A stretch of DNA of 64,000 nt from Pseudomonas orientalis (lineage in GTDB: Bacteria; Pseudomonadota; Gammaproteobacteria; Pseudomonadales; Pseudomonadaceae). Position 1 is the first letter of the stretch. The number at the start of each line of letters is the position of its first letter. Under the pieces are notes generated by a model. That model ran no database searches. It was not told where the DNA came from and saw only the letters and a list, made by a program, of their open reading frames with translations. The stretch lies in NCBI RefSeq assembly GCF_001439815.1, contig NZ_JYLM01000006.1, positions 248,001 through 312,000 on the forward strand, read 5' to 3'. This document shows, in pieces, positions 53,581 to 62,684 of the stretch. Made by a program: the position numbers and the translations under genes.

Positions 53581-54428
53581 TTGCTCGCCTCATGCCGTGG
53601 ACGACCATAGGCCTGGGTAATGCGGTCGATGACCACTGCAAGAATCACAATCGCCAGCCCGGCTTCCAGGCCTCGCCCAACGTTGAGGGTCTGGATGCCG
53701 ACGAGCACGTCTTCACCCAGGCCACGGGCACCGATCATCGAGGCGATCACCACCATCGACAAGGCCATCATGGTGGTCTGGTTGATACCCGCCATGATGC
53801 TTGGCAGCGCCAGCGGCAGTTGCACGCCGAACAATTGTTGCCAGCGGTTGGCGCCAAAGGCGTTGATGGCCTCCATGACCTCGCCATCGACCTGGCGGAT
53901 ACCCAGGTCGGTCAGGCGGATCAGCGGCGGCGCGGCGTAAATGACCGTGGCGAAAATCGCCGGCACCTTGCCCAGGCCAAACAGCATCAGCACCGGGATC
54001 AGGTACACGAAGCTGGGCATGGTTTGCATGATGTCCAGCAGCGGCATCAGTACCGAGCGCAGGCGATTGCTGCGCGCGGAAAGGATACCCAGGGGAATGC
54101 CGATCAGCACCGAGATCACCGTGGCGACCATCATCAGCGCCAGGGTCTGCATCAGTTTGTCCCACAGGCCAACCGCGCCGACGAGGAACAACAAGCCGAC
54201 GATCACCACCGTGGTCACCACCTTGCGCGTGGCATGCCAGGCGATGACGCCAACGATGGCCAGCATCAGCCACCAGGGCGCCGCGCGCAGCAGCCCTTCC
54301 AGATTGACGATGGCCCACAGCAGGGTGTCGGAGATGTGCCGGAACACATCGCCGTAGTTGGTGACCAGCGAGTCCACCCAACCGTTGACCCAGTCGGCGA
54401 TGGAAAACGTAAAACTCTCAGGAAACAT
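53577..54428 (-). CDS. hutW: ABC transporter permease HutW
   Basis: ProW-like inner-membrane subunit, 283 residues, with several helices and the EAA loop EVMEAINAFGANRWQQLFGV. Partner of HutV and HutX. Confidence 0.93.
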   Translation of the reverse strand: MFPESFTFSIADWVNGWVDSLVTNYGDVFRHISDTLLWAIVNLEGLLRAAPWWLMLAIVGVIAWHATRKVVTTVVIVGLLFLVGAVGLWDKLMQTLALMMVATVISVLIGIPLGILSARSNRLRSVLMPLLDIMQTMPSFVYLIPVLMLFGLGKVPAIFATVIYAAPPLIRLTDLGIRQVDGEVMEAINAFGANRWQQLFGVQLPLALPSIMAGINQTTMMALSMVVIASMIGARGLGEDVLVGIQTLNVGRGLEAGLAIVILAVVIDRITQAYGRPRHEASK

Positions 54429-54499
54429 AGCGTGCTCTCGATCCAGTGGGTTGAGGCCAGGCGCCCGGCTGCCCCTCAGGGTAGCCGGACACGCTTTAC

Positions 54500-55465
54500 C
54501 TACAAGGCCGCGTCGATTTTCCTGGCGGCGTCTTCGCTCACCCAGGCGTGCCAGACTTCAGGATGTTCCTTGAGGAAAATTTTCGCCAGCTTCGGCGACT
54601 CGATCCGTTCCTTGGCCATGCGGCCAAGGTTCTGATTCAGCAGGTCGATGGGCAGGTTGACCTTCTCCAGCACGGCCACCAGCTCAGGCGCTTGCTCGTG
54701 GAAGGTCTTGGAAAGGCCGACCTTGATACTCACGCGCTTATCCACGCCCGGTTTTTCTTCCAGCTTGACCAGGTCCACCTGGCCCATCAGCGGCGTCGGC
54801 GACCAGTAGTAGAACAGGATCGGCTCGCCACGCTTGTAGCTCGACAGTACCGCCGCGTCCAGCGCCGGGCCGGTGCCGGGGCGGAAGTTGGTGTAGGTGC
54901 TTTCCAGGCCGTAGCTCTTGAGCATTTCGCTGTTGTCCAGTTCACAGGTCCAGCCGGCCGGGCAGTTGTAGAAACGCCCCTTGGACGGTTCTTCCTGGTC
55001 CTTGAACACCGAGGCGTATTTGGCCAGGTCAGCGATGTTCTTGAGGTCCGGGGCCTTCGCTTCCAGCTTGCGCTTGGCGTCGCCTTCGATCACATAGCGC
55101 GGCACGTACCAGCCTTCAACAGCGCCAACCACCGGCGCGCCGACGCCGACGACCTTGCCGGCCTTCTCGGCCTTGTTCCAGACTTCGCTGCGGCCCACCC
55201 ACTCTTCGGCAAACACCTGGATGTCGTTACTGCTAAGGGCGTTCTCCATGGTGATCGAGTTGCCCGGCAGGCTGTCGGTTTTGCAGTCGTAGCCTTTCTC
55301 CAGCACGGTTTGCAGGATGTCGGTGAGCAACATGCCGCTTTCCCAGTTCAGCCCGGCGAATTTCACCGGCTTGCCGGATTCACACCAGCCGGCCGCCTGG
55401 GCGCCGGCGCTTGCCAGCAAGCCCGCAGACAGCAACGTGGTCAGCAGGGTCTTATGCATTTTCAT
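54500..55465 (-). CDS. hutX: ABC transporter substrate-binding protein HutX
   Basis: ProX-like periplasmic receptor, 321 residues, signal peptide about 1-24 (MKMHKTLLTTLLSAG ... AQAA). Contains FAGLNWESGMLLTDILQ and the conserved FYYWSPTPLMGQVDL. The ATG at MKMHK has GGGAG about 10 bases upstream. Ligand taken as histidine from the hut context. Confidence 0.92.
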   Translation of the reverse strand: MKMHKTLLTTLLSAGLLASAGAQAAGWCESGKPVKFAGLNWESGMLLTDILQTVLEKGYDCKTDSLPGNSITMENALSSNDIQVFAEEWVGRSEVWNKAEKAGKVVGVGAPVVGAVEGWYVPRYVIEGDAKRKLEAKAPDLKNIADLAKYASVFKDQEEPSKGRFYNCPAGWTCELDNSEMLKSYGLESTYTNFRPGTGPALDAAVLSSYKRGEPILFYYWSPTPLMGQVDLVKLEEKPGVDKRVSIKVGLSKTFHEQAPELVAVLEKVNLPIDLLNQNLGRMAKERIESPKLAKIFLKEHPEVWHAWVSEDAARKIDAAL

Positions 55466-55534
55466 TGTTGTGACGCTCCCAATCATGAAATGGATTACGG
55501 CAGTCAAAAGGCGTCCTGCCTTGTCCACGTCCCA

Positions 55535-56980
55535 TCAAGCTTGTGCAGCCAGCCCGTCTGTTGTGGGTAAAGCGCCCTGCTCTTTTGGCAGGATCAGATG
55601 ATCGGGTACCGTGCCGTGCCATTTTTTCGCACACACGTAATACAGGGCCGCAGGCAGTACCAGGCCGATGATCCAGGAAATATCCACGTCACCCAGCGCG
55701 GCCACCAGGGGACCGGTGTAGAACTTGGTCGAGATGAACGGCAACTGCACCAGCACGCCGAACACATAGACGCTGATCCCCAAGAGGTTCCAGCGACCGT
55801 AGCGACCGTTCGGGTCGGCAAGCGCCGGCACGTCATAGCGCTCGCGGGTGATGCAGTAGTAATCCACCAGGTTGATCGCGCTCCAGGGCGTGAAGAACGC
55901 CAGCAGGAACAGGATGAACGACTTGAACGCGCCGAGGAACGAGTGCTGGCCGAGCAGCGCGATCAGGGTTGCCGTACCGACAATGACCAGCACGAACACC
56001 AGGCGCTGCAGACGCGTGACCTCCAGGCGGCCACGGAAACCGCTGATGATGGTCGCGATGCACATGAAGCTGCCGTAGGAATTGAGCGTGGAGATGGTGA
56101 CCTTGCCGAATGCGATGCTGAAATACAGCAACGCAGCGGTGGCCCCCGTACCGCTCAAGCCAACGATATAGGCCACTTCGTGCCCGGCGAACTGGCCGTT
56201 GGACATGGCTGCGGCAAACACGCCGAGCACCATTGCCACCTGCGCGCCAATGACCGAGCCTGCGCCCGCAGCGAAGAAGGTTTTCATCGAAGACGTCTGG
56301 CTCGGCAGGTAACGCGAATAGTCCGCCACGTAGGGCCCGAAAGCGATCTGCCAGGAGGCCGCGAGCGACACGGCCAGCAGAAAGCTGCTCCAGCTGAAGT
56401 GACGGATCTGCAGGAGCGCGCCAACATCGGTCTGGCTCATCAGGCGGCTGAACAGGTAGACAAAGGCAATCACGCCGATGACGCTGGCCACACGCCCGAT
56501 GAAATGGATCACCCGGTAACCCAGCACCGTGGCCAGCACGATGACACTGGCAAAAATCAGGATGCCGACGCTGTCGCTGACCCCGAACAACTGGCCCAGC
56601 GCCTGCCCCGACAGCACCGTGCCGGTGGCGGTGAAACCCAGGTACATCAGGCACACCAGCACGATCGGAATAGCCGCGCCATACACACCGAACTGCACCC
56701 GGCTGGAGATCATCTGCGGCAGGCCAAGCTTGGGCCCTTGCGCGGCATGCAACGCCATGACGCCGCCGCCGATCAGTTGACCGATCAACAGACCGATCAA
56801 CGACCAGAACACATCACCGCCCAGCACCACGGCCAGGGCCCCGGTAACGATCGCGGTGATTTGCAGGTTGGCACCCATCCACAGGGTGAACTGGCTCAAT
56901 AGACGACCATGTCTTTCCGCTTCCGGGATGTAGTCGATCGAACGCCTTTCGATCAACGGGGTGGTGTCGTTCGCAGCCAT
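55535..56980 (-). CDS. NCS1-family (cytosine/purine-type) permease, probable urocanate transporter
   Basis: 12-helix NCS1 transporter, 481 residues, similar to CodB. Signature FTLWMGANLQITAIVTGA near the N-terminus and GPYVADYSRYLPS in mid-protein. In SBW25 the equivalent gene, directly after hutU, is a urocanate transporter; here this is inferred from position. Start MAANDTTPL fits the family; an open extension upstream only translates the REPIN. Confidence 0.85.
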   Translation of the reverse strand: MAANDTTPLIERRSIDYIPEAERHGRLLSQFTLWMGANLQITAIVTGALAVVLGGDVFWSLIGLLIGQLIGGGVMALHAAQGPKLGLPQMISSRVQFGVYGAAIPIVLVCLMYLGFTATGTVLSGQALGQLFGVSDSVGILIFASVIVLATVLGYRVIHFIGRVASVIGVIAFVYLFSRLMSQTDVGALLQIRHFSWSSFLLAVSLAASWQIAFGPYVADYSRYLPSQTSSMKTFFAAGAGSVIGAQVAMVLGVFAAAMSNGQFAGHEVAYIVGLSGTGATAALLYFSIAFGKVTISTLNSYGSFMCIATIISGFRGRLEVTRLQRLVFVLVIVGTATLIALLGQHSFLGAFKSFILFLLAFFTPWSAINLVDYYCITRERYDVPALADPNGRYGRWNLLGISVYVFGVLVQLPFISTKFYTGPLVAALGDVDISWIIGLVLPAALYYVCAKKWHGTVPDHLILPKEQGALPTTDGLAAQA

Positions 56981-57017
56981 GTTGTTCAACCTCTGATGGA
57001 TTGTTCGATGCTTTTCT

Positions 57018-57100
57018 GTAGGAGCGAGCTTGCTCGCGAAAAACGTACATTCAACGCAGCGATGCGCCTGGAATACCTTCGCGAGCAAGCTCGCTCCTAC
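57018..57100. repeat. REPIN, family B, between hutU and the NCS1 permease gene
   Basis: Inverted arms GTAGGAGCGAGCTTGCTCGC and complement with a shorter spacer (ACGCAGCGATGCGCCTGG). Ends 10 bases before the hutU stop. Confidence 0.9.
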
Positions 57101-57110
57101 AGTGGTTGCG

Positions 57111-58784
57111 TCAGCCGTTGATCATCGGCAGATTCAGGCCCTGTTCCTTGGCGCAATCGATGGCAATCTGGTAACCCGCATCCGCATGGCGCATCACCCC
57201 GGTCGCCGGGTCGTTATGCAGCACCCGCGCAATCCGCTCGGCCGCTTCATCGGTACCGTCACACACGATCACCATGCCCGAATGCTGGGAGAAGCCCATG
57301 CCGACGCCGCCGCCGTGGTGCAACGACACCCAGGTCGCGCCGCTGGCGGTGTTGAGCAAGGCGTTGAGCAGCGGCCAGTCGGACACGGCGTCGGAACCGT
57401 CCTGCATGGATTCGGTTTCGCGGTTCGGGCTCGCAACCGAGCCGGAGTCGAGATGGTCACGACCGATCACGACCGGTGCCGACAACTCACCGCTGCGCAC
57501 CATCTCGTTGAACGCCAGGCCGAGCTTGGCGCGCTGCCCCAGGCCGACCCAGCAGATACGCGCCGGCAAACCCTGGAAGCTGATGCGCTCGCGGGCCATG
57601 TCCAACCAGTTGTGCAGATGGGCGTCGTCGGGGATCAGTTCTTTGACTTTGGCGTCGGTCTTGTAGATGTCCTGCGGGTCACCGGACAGCGCCGCCCAGC
57701 GGAACGGGCCAATGCCACGGCAGAACAGCGGACGGATGTAGGCCGGTACGAAACCCGGGAAATCGAAGGCGTTTTCCACGCCTTCTTCCTGGGCCATCTG
57801 GCGGATGTTGTTGCCGTAGTCGAACGTCGGGATGCCCTGTTTCTGGAACTCGAGCATGGCTTTGACGTGCACGGCCATCGACTGCTTGGCGGCCTTGATC
57901 ACGGCGGCGGGCTCGGTCTTGGCGCGGGCGCGGTATTCGTCCCAGGTCCAGCCGGCCGGCAGGTAGCCGTTGAGCGGGTCGTGGGCGCTGGTCTGGTCGG
58001 TGACCATGTCCGGACGCACGCCACGCTTGACCAGTTCCGGCAGGATTTCGGCGGCGTTGCCCAGCAGGGCGATGGAGATGGCTTTGCCTTCCCCGGTGTA
58101 CTTGGCAATGCGCGCCAGGGCATCGTCCAGGTCCGTGGCTTGCTCGTCGACATAGCGGCTGGCCAGGCGGAAGTCGATGCTGACCTGCTGGCATTCGATA
58201 TTCAGCGAACAGGCGCCGGCCAGGGTCGCGGCCAACGGTTGTGCGCCGCCCATGCCGCCGAGGCCGGCGGTGAGGACCCAACGGCCGGTGAGGTCACTGT
58301 TGTAATGCTGGCGACCGGCTTCAACGAAGGTTTCGTAGGTGCCCTGGACGATGCCCTGGCTGCCGATATAGATCCAGCTGCCGGCGGTCATCTGGCCGTA
58401 CATGGCCAGGCCCTTGGCATCCAGCTCGTTGAAGTGTTCCCAACTGGCCCAGTGCGGCACCAGGTTGGAGTTGGCGATCAACACGCGCGGGGCGTTGCTG
58501 TGGGTCTTGAACACGCCGACCGGCTTGCCGGATTGCACCAGCAGGGTTTCGTCGTCATTCAGGTGGGTGAGGCTCTCGACGATCTGGTCGTAGCATTCCC
58601 AGTTACGCGCCGCACGGCCAATACCGCCGTACACCACCAGTTCCTTGGGATTCTCGGCCACTTGCGGGTCGAGGTTGTTCATCAACATGCGCAGAGGCGC
58701 TTCGGTCAGCCAGCTTTTGGCGGTGAGCGTGTTACCGCGGGCGGCACGGATTTCGACGTCACGGTATTTTGTAGGCTTGTTCAC
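57111..58784 (-). CDS. hutU: urocanate hydratase (urocanase)
   Basis: Converts urocanate to imidazolone propionate with tightly bound NAD. The 557 residues include GGIGRAARNWECYD, GLGGMGGAQPLAAT (NAD-binding), FCRGIGPFRW with the active Cys, DHLDSGSVASPNRETE and HHGGGVGMG. GTG start with AGGAG 8 bases upstream. First gene of the ten-gene operon, behind a sigma-54 promoter and a HutC site. Confidence 0.97.
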   Translation of the reverse strand: MNKPTKYRDVEIRAARGNTLTAKSWLTEAPLRMLMNNLDPQVAENPKELVVYGGIGRAARNWECYDQIVESLTHLNDDETLLVQSGKPVGVFKTHSNAPRVLIANSNLVPHWASWEHFNELDAKGLAMYGQMTAGSWIYIGSQGIVQGTYETFVEAGRQHYNSDLTGRWVLTAGLGGMGGAQPLAATLAGACSLNIECQQVSIDFRLASRYVDEQATDLDDALARIAKYTGEGKAISIALLGNAAEILPELVKRGVRPDMVTDQTSAHDPLNGYLPAGWTWDEYRARAKTEPAAVIKAAKQSMAVHVKAMLEFQKQGIPTFDYGNNIRQMAQEEGVENAFDFPGFVPAYIRPLFCRGIGPFRWAALSGDPQDIYKTDAKVKELIPDDAHLHNWLDMARERISFQGLPARICWVGLGQRAKLGLAFNEMVRSGELSAPVVIGRDHLDSGSVASPNRETESMQDGSDAVSDWPLLNALLNTASGATWVSLHHGGGVGMGFSQHSGMVIVCDGTDEAAERIARVLHNDPATGVMRHADAGYQIAIDCAKEQGLNLPMING

Positions 58785-58855
58785 AACTCAGACTCCTCGG
58801 CGATCAATGCGCGGGCTGGGACGGTGCGAAGCAGAGTCTTACGCACACATCTTTA

Positions 58856-58869
58856 CTTGTATGTACAAG
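58856..58869. promoter_or_regulatory. HutC operator at the hutU promoter
   Basis: CTTGTATGTACAAG is a 14-base palindrome with core TGTA-N2-TACA, the reported Pseudomonas HutC target. It overlaps the expected transcription start of the adjacent sigma-54 promoter. Confidence 0.8.
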
Positions 58870-58873
58870 CATA

Positions 58874-58890
58874 TGCAATCGAGCGGCCAA
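58874..58890 (-). promoter_or_regulatory. sigma-54 promoter of the hutU operon
   Basis: On the minus strand TTGGCC (-24) and TTGCA (-12) are spaced GG-N10-GC, as the consensus YTGGCACG-N4-TTGCW requires. Transcription would start near 58862 and run into hutU. The 200 bases beyond hold space for CbrB/NtrC activator sites, then a REPIN. Confidence 0.75.
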
Positions 58891-59097
58891 CTTTGCGTGG
58901 CAGTGGTTTGGATTTTTTTGCACAGCGCGTGAGAGCCTTGGAAATTGAGGCTTCCAGGCTTGATGAAATTTTTTACGAAGGAATTTACGACGGAGAAATA
59001 TAGTCACGGCAGCACGACTTTGCGTCACGCTGGGGCATTCGGTAACAAATTGGTGCGCGATCTGGAAACAGATCTTTTAAACAACACCGAACCAAAT

Positions 59098-59184
59098 GTG
59101 GGAGGGGGCTTGCCCCCGATTGCAGAGTGTCAGCCACCCAATCTTTGGCTGATACACCGCTATCGGGGGCAAGCCCCCTCCCAC
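59098..59184. repeat. REPIN, family A, between the hutU control region and hutD
   Basis: Full inverted pair, spacer GTGTCAGCCACCCAATC. It ends 5 bases before the hutD stop and separates the two units. Confidence 0.9.
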
Positions 59185-59189
59185 ATTTT

Positions 59190-59750
59190 TTAACCGCGTG
59201 CGGTCAGTTCGATCAGGCAGCAGCGGCCAGTGACTGAGATATCCAGCAAGCCATTGTTACCGTCCACTTGCAGACAGTCGTGATGGCCGAGTTTCTGGTC
59301 CAACACCTTCACCTCATCGGCCACGCTGAACACCAGCACCGTCTGCGCCGTACTGAAAAACCGCTGCACACCATCCACCCACTGCAACCGCGCGTGGTAA
59401 CGCTCAGGCGAATAGATCAGGTTGAAATCGCGGATCGGCCCGGTGATCAAGCGGCACGACACCTGGCTGTCACCGGCGAAGGCGAACGGTTGCAGCGGTA
59501 ACAGACCGCGCTGCTCTTCACCATCCACGGTCAACACCATGCCCGCGCCCTTGATCACGGTGATCACGCGCTGATAACCGGCAAAGGTGGAAAACCCGCC
59601 CGACTCGGCGATATCGGCAATCGACAGGCGCCAGCCGAAGCCATCCAGGCCGGTGCCCGCGTCGCGAGTGATTTCTTCGGTACTGCCGCCGCCGTTTTTC
59701 CACGGCATGCGCACGTAGTCGGCGGCGCGCCAGACGTTGACTGAACTCAT
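59190..59750 (-). CDS. hutD: HutD cupin-fold protein
   Basis: 186-residue bicupin-like protein (WKNGGGSTEEITRD, GFGWRLSIADIAESGGFSTF, GYQRVITVIKGAGM). In P. fluorescens SBW25 HutD moderates hut expression, perhaps by binding a pathway metabolite. Overlaps hutC by 4 bases (ATGA). Confidence 0.93.
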   Translation of the reverse strand: MSSVNVWRAADYVRMPWKNGGGSTEEITRDAGTGLDGFGWRLSIADIAESGGFSTFAGYQRVITVIKGAGMVLTVDGEEQRGLLPLQPFAFAGDSQVSCRLITGPIRDFNLIYSPERYHARLQWVDGVQRFFSTAQTVLVFSVADEVKVLDQKLGHHDCLQVDGNNGLLDISVTGRCCLIELTARG

Positions 59751-60496
59751 TTACTGAAGCGTCCTTCGAGGCTGTGGCGGGAACCGGGGTGAATCAGGCG
59801 CGCGGCCGTGACCGGCTGGCGGCCGGACCAGGTGCGTCGGCGAATCAACAGGCAGGGCTCGCCCGGCTCGATCTGCAGCAGCTTGCATTCGGCGGCATCG
59901 GCGAGGATCGCTTCAACCACGTGCTCGCCTTCGGTCAGCGGTGCGACCTGATTGAGATAGGCGTAGGGCGTTTGCTGGGTGAAATCCTGTTGCAGGTATT
60001 CCGGCGCCACCAGTGCGTTGACGAAACGGTCTTCGATCTGCACCGGAATGTCGTTTTCGAAATGCACGATCAGCGAGTGAAACACCCGCCCGCCTTCACG
60101 CATTTCCAGGGCGACGGCACGTTCGGAACCTGCCGCTTCCTCGCCCAGGGTAATGACCTGGCACGTATGGCGATGGCCGCGTGAGGCGATCTCATCGGCA
60201 ATGTTGTGCACTTCAAACAGCGCCGACTGGCTCTTGGGCTCGGCGACGAATGTCCCCACACCTTGCATGCGCACCAGCAACCCTTCGGCCGTCAGCTCGC
60301 GCAACGCGCGGTTGATGGTCATGCGGCTGAAGCCCAACTGGCTGACCAGCTCGCTCTCCGACGGCACGCGGTAATGGGGCGGCCAGTTGCCGTTGAGGAT
60401 CTGCTGGCTGATCATCTGTTTGACGCGGGCATACAAGGGCGCCGGACTTTCGTCCATGTGGGCAGCCAGCGAAGACTTGGCGGGCGGAGTCGGCAC
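59747..60496 (-). CDS. hutC: GntR/HutC-family histidine utilisation repressor
   Basis: Represses hut operons and is released by urocanate. The 249 residues have the N-terminal winged helix (about 20-85: YARVKQMISQQ, PSESELVSQLGFSRMTINRA) and a C-terminal UTRA ligand domain (RVFHSLIVHFENDIPVQIED, RRRTWSGRQPVTAARLIHPG). The GTG start (PTPPAKSSL) matches my recollection of the P. putida protein and has AAGGA 6 bases upstream; an ATG ten codons earlier is less likely. Confidence 0.95.
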   Translation of the reverse strand: MPTPPAKSSLAAHMDESPAPLYARVKQMISQQILNGNWPPHYRVPSESELVSQLGFSRMTINRALRELTAEGLLVRMQGVGTFVAEPKSQSALFEVHNIADEIASRGHRHTCQVITLGEEAAGSERAVALEMREGGRVFHSLIVHFENDIPVQIEDRFVNALVAPEYLQQDFTQQTPYAYLNQVAPLTEGEHVVEAILADAAECKLLQIEPGEPCLLIRRRTWSGRQPVTAARLIHPGSRHSLEGRFSK

Positions 60497-60559
60497 AGGG
60501 AATCCTTGCAGGGGAAAAAGATGCATAGATTGCCGGAGTTTACCGAGCAGGCAAACGTC

Positions 60560-60575
60560 TGTATATGTATATACA
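60560..60575. promoter_or_regulatory. HutC operator between hutC and hutF
   Basis: TGTATATGTATATACA contains TGTA-TA-TACA at 60566-60575 plus an overlapping half-type match. It sits in the divergent region and can control hutF and hutC itself. Confidence 0.8.
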
Positions 60576-60604
60576 AATAAACACACGACCGGGGTGCCTT
60601 GATC

Positions 60605-61969
60605 ATGTCCGCTTTCTTTGCCGAACGCGCGCTGCTGCCTGATGGATGGGCCAATGATGTACGTCTTGAAGTCAGCGCCGATGGTCGGCTGACGAAGGTA
60701 GAGGCCAATGCCACGGCAGACGGCGCCGAGCGGCTCAGGGGGCCGGTACTGGCCGGCATGCCGAACCTGCATTCCCACGCCTTCCAGCGCGCCATGGCGG
60801 GCCTGGCCGAAGTGGCAGGCAATCCGAACGACAGTTTCTGGACCTGGCGCGACCTGATGTACCGCATGGTCGGCAAGATCAACCCGGACCAACTGCAGGT
60901 CATCGCCCGTCAGCTGTACATTGAAATGCTCAAGGCCGGCTACACCTCGGTCGCCGAGTTTCACTATGTGCACCACGACGTCAGCGGCCAGCCCTATGCC
61001 GACCGTACCGAGCTGTCGCGCCAGATCAGCCAGGCAGCCGCCAGCAGCGGGATCGGCCTGACGCTGCTGCCGGTGCTTTATACGCATTCGGGCTTCGGTG
61101 GCCAGGCACCCAACGACGGGCAGCGCCGGTTTATCAACAGTACCGAACATTATCTCGACCTGCAGGCGCGCCTGCAGCCGATACTCGCCGCGCAACCTGC
61201 GCAGTACCTGGGCCTGTGTTTCCACTCCCTGCGGGCAGTCACGCCCGAACAGATCGAGCAAGTGCTGGCCGCCAGCGACAAGGCTTGCCCGGTGCACATC
61301 CACATTGCCGAACAGCAAAAGGAAGTCGACGACTGCCTGGCCTGGAGCGGCAAGCGCCCATTGCAGTGGCTGTATGACAATGTCGACGTGAATGAACGCT
61401 GGTGCCTGGTGCATGCCACCCATGCCGATCCCGAGGAAGTGACGCGCATGGCCAGGAGCCGGGCAATTGCCGGTTTGTGCCTGACCACGGAAGCCAACCT
61501 GGGCGATGGCATTTTTCCGGCAGTGGATTTTCTGGCCCAGGGTGGCCGCCTGGGTATCGGCTCCGACAGCCATGTGTCACTGAGCGTGGTGGAAGAACTG
61601 CGTTGGCTGGAATATGGCCAGCGCCTGCGCGATCAGCGGCGCAATCGCCTGTATCGCAACGACCAGCCGATGGTGGGCCGCACGCTGTTCGATGCGGCGC
61701 TGGACGGTGGCGCACAAGCGCTGGGCCAGCCGATTGGCCGCCTGGAAATGGGCAAGCGTGCGGACTGGATCGTGCTGGACGGTAACGATCCGTACCTGGC
61801 CACGGCCAGTGAGGATGGGATTCTCAATCGCTGGCTGTTTGCCGGTGGTGATCGGCAGGTGCGCGATGTACTGGTGAACGGCAAGTGGGTGGTGCGCGGT
61901 GGGCGGCATGCCGGCGAGGAAGAAAGCAACCGGGCGTTCACGCAGGTATTGAAGGATTTACTCGGTTAA
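60605..61969 (+). CDS. hutF: formimidoylglutamate deiminase
   Basis: Converts N-formimidoyl-glutamate to N-formylglutamate plus ammonia, the step that defines the five-step pathway. The 454-residue amidohydrolase has the metal motif LHSHAFQ, EFHYVHHD, CPVHIHIAEQQKEVDD and GIGSDSHVSL. The ATG is chosen over a TTG two codons upstream (GGGGTG 9 bases away). Divergent from hutC. Confidence 0.95.
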   Translation: MSAFFAERALLPDGWANDVRLEVSADGRLTKVEANATADGAERLRGPVLAGMPNLHSHAFQRAMAGLAEVAGNPNDSFWTWRDLMYRMVGKINPDQLQVIARQLYIEMLKAGYTSVAEFHYVHHDVSGQPYADRTELSRQISQAAASSGIGLTLLPVLYTHSGFGGQAPNDGQRRFINSTEHYLDLQARLQPILAAQPAQYLGLCFHSLRAVTPEQIEQVLAASDKACPVHIHIAEQQKEVDDCLAWSGKRPLQWLYDNVDVNERWCLVHATHADPEEVTRMARSRAIAGLCLTTEANLGDGIFPAVDFLAQGGRLGIGSDSHVSLSVVEELRWLEYGQRLRDQRRNRLYRNDQPMVGRTLFDAALDGGAQALGQPIGRLEMGKRADWIVLDGNDPYLATASEDGILNRWLFAGGDRQVRDVLVNGKWVVRGGRHAGEEESNRAFTQVLKDLLG

Positions 61970-61974
61970 AAAAT

Positions 61975-62061
61975 GTGGGAGGGGGCTTGCCCCCGATTGC
62001 TGTGTGTCAGTCAGCTCATCTGATACTGACACACCGCTATCGGGGGCGAGCCCCCTCCCAC
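61975..62061. repeat. REPIN, family A
   Basis: Full inverted pair between convergent hutF and the lipocalin gene; one change in the right arm (GGGGGCGAGCCCCC). It starts 5 bases after the hutF stop and is the only candidate terminator there. Confidence 0.9.
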
Positions 62062-62084
62062 ATTTTGATTTGTGTGATCCTGGG

Positions 62085-62654
62085 TTACTGCGACGTCTTC
62101 GCCATCTGCTTATCTGAAGTACGCCAGATCAACCGCGTCGTGTCATACCCCTGCTGCCGCGCCCTGCTCAGCAGGTCTTCACGGGTTTCGGCGCTCACCG
62201 TCGGCGTACGCGACAGGATCCACATGTAACGCCGGCTAGGGCTGCCGACGATGGCCGTCTTGTAATCATCGCTGACATACAGCACCCAGTAATCGCCTTT
62301 GGCGACGCCAGGCAGTAACGACGTAAACCAGTTGTCGAATTCCACCCAGAGCTTGTCGGTCTTGCCCGGCACTTGCGGCGTAGCCGTCCCTTTGGCTTCC
62401 TGCCATTTCCATTCAGGTGTCAGGCAGCGGTTGAACACCGACATGTCGCCATCGGGCAGCAGGGTGTAGCGCGCTTCGGACTGCGCGCAGTTGCGCTGGA
62501 AGTACATCGGCAAGCGAGCCAACTCGTACCAGGTACCCTGGTAACGCTTGAGGTTGACGTGATTCGCGGTCTTGGGTTGCAGATCATCGCCAGAATGGCT
62601 GGCGCAGCCCGCCAAAAACAGGCTGGCGCAAAGGAACACAACAAAACGCATCAT
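62085..62654 (-). CDS. blc: lipocalin-family outer-membrane lipoprotein
   Basis: Blc-type lipocalin, 189 residues, with a lipoprotein signal ending LFLAGC (Cys 16). Family motifs YQGTWYELARLPMYFQRNC, DYWVLYVSDDYKTAIVG and the RRYMWILSRTP strand. Binds hydrophobic ligands at the outer membrane. The P. aeruginosa relative lies in the same place. Confidence 0.93.
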   Translation of the reverse strand: MMRFVVFLCASLFLAGCASHSGDDLQPKTANHVNLKRYQGTWYELARLPMYFQRNCAQSEARYTLLPDGDMSVFNRCLTPEWKWQEAKGTATPQVPGKTDKLWVEFDNWFTSLLPGVAKGDYWVLYVSDDYKTAIVGSPSRRYMWILSRTPTVSAETREDLLSRARQQGYDTTRLIWRTSDKQMAKTSQ

Positions 62655-62684
62655 TCTTCTTCTCCCGCAGGCTCGCGCCCCGGT

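Noticed and set aside
56981..57088. N-terminal extension of the NCS1 permease into the upstream repeat
   Set aside because: The added residues are a translation of REPIN family B; similar words appear wherever the repeat is open.
59747..61573. A 608-codon frame extending hutC backwards across hutF
   Set aside because: The extension is antisense to hutF and crosses the HutC operator; family length and ribosome-binding site support the GTG start.
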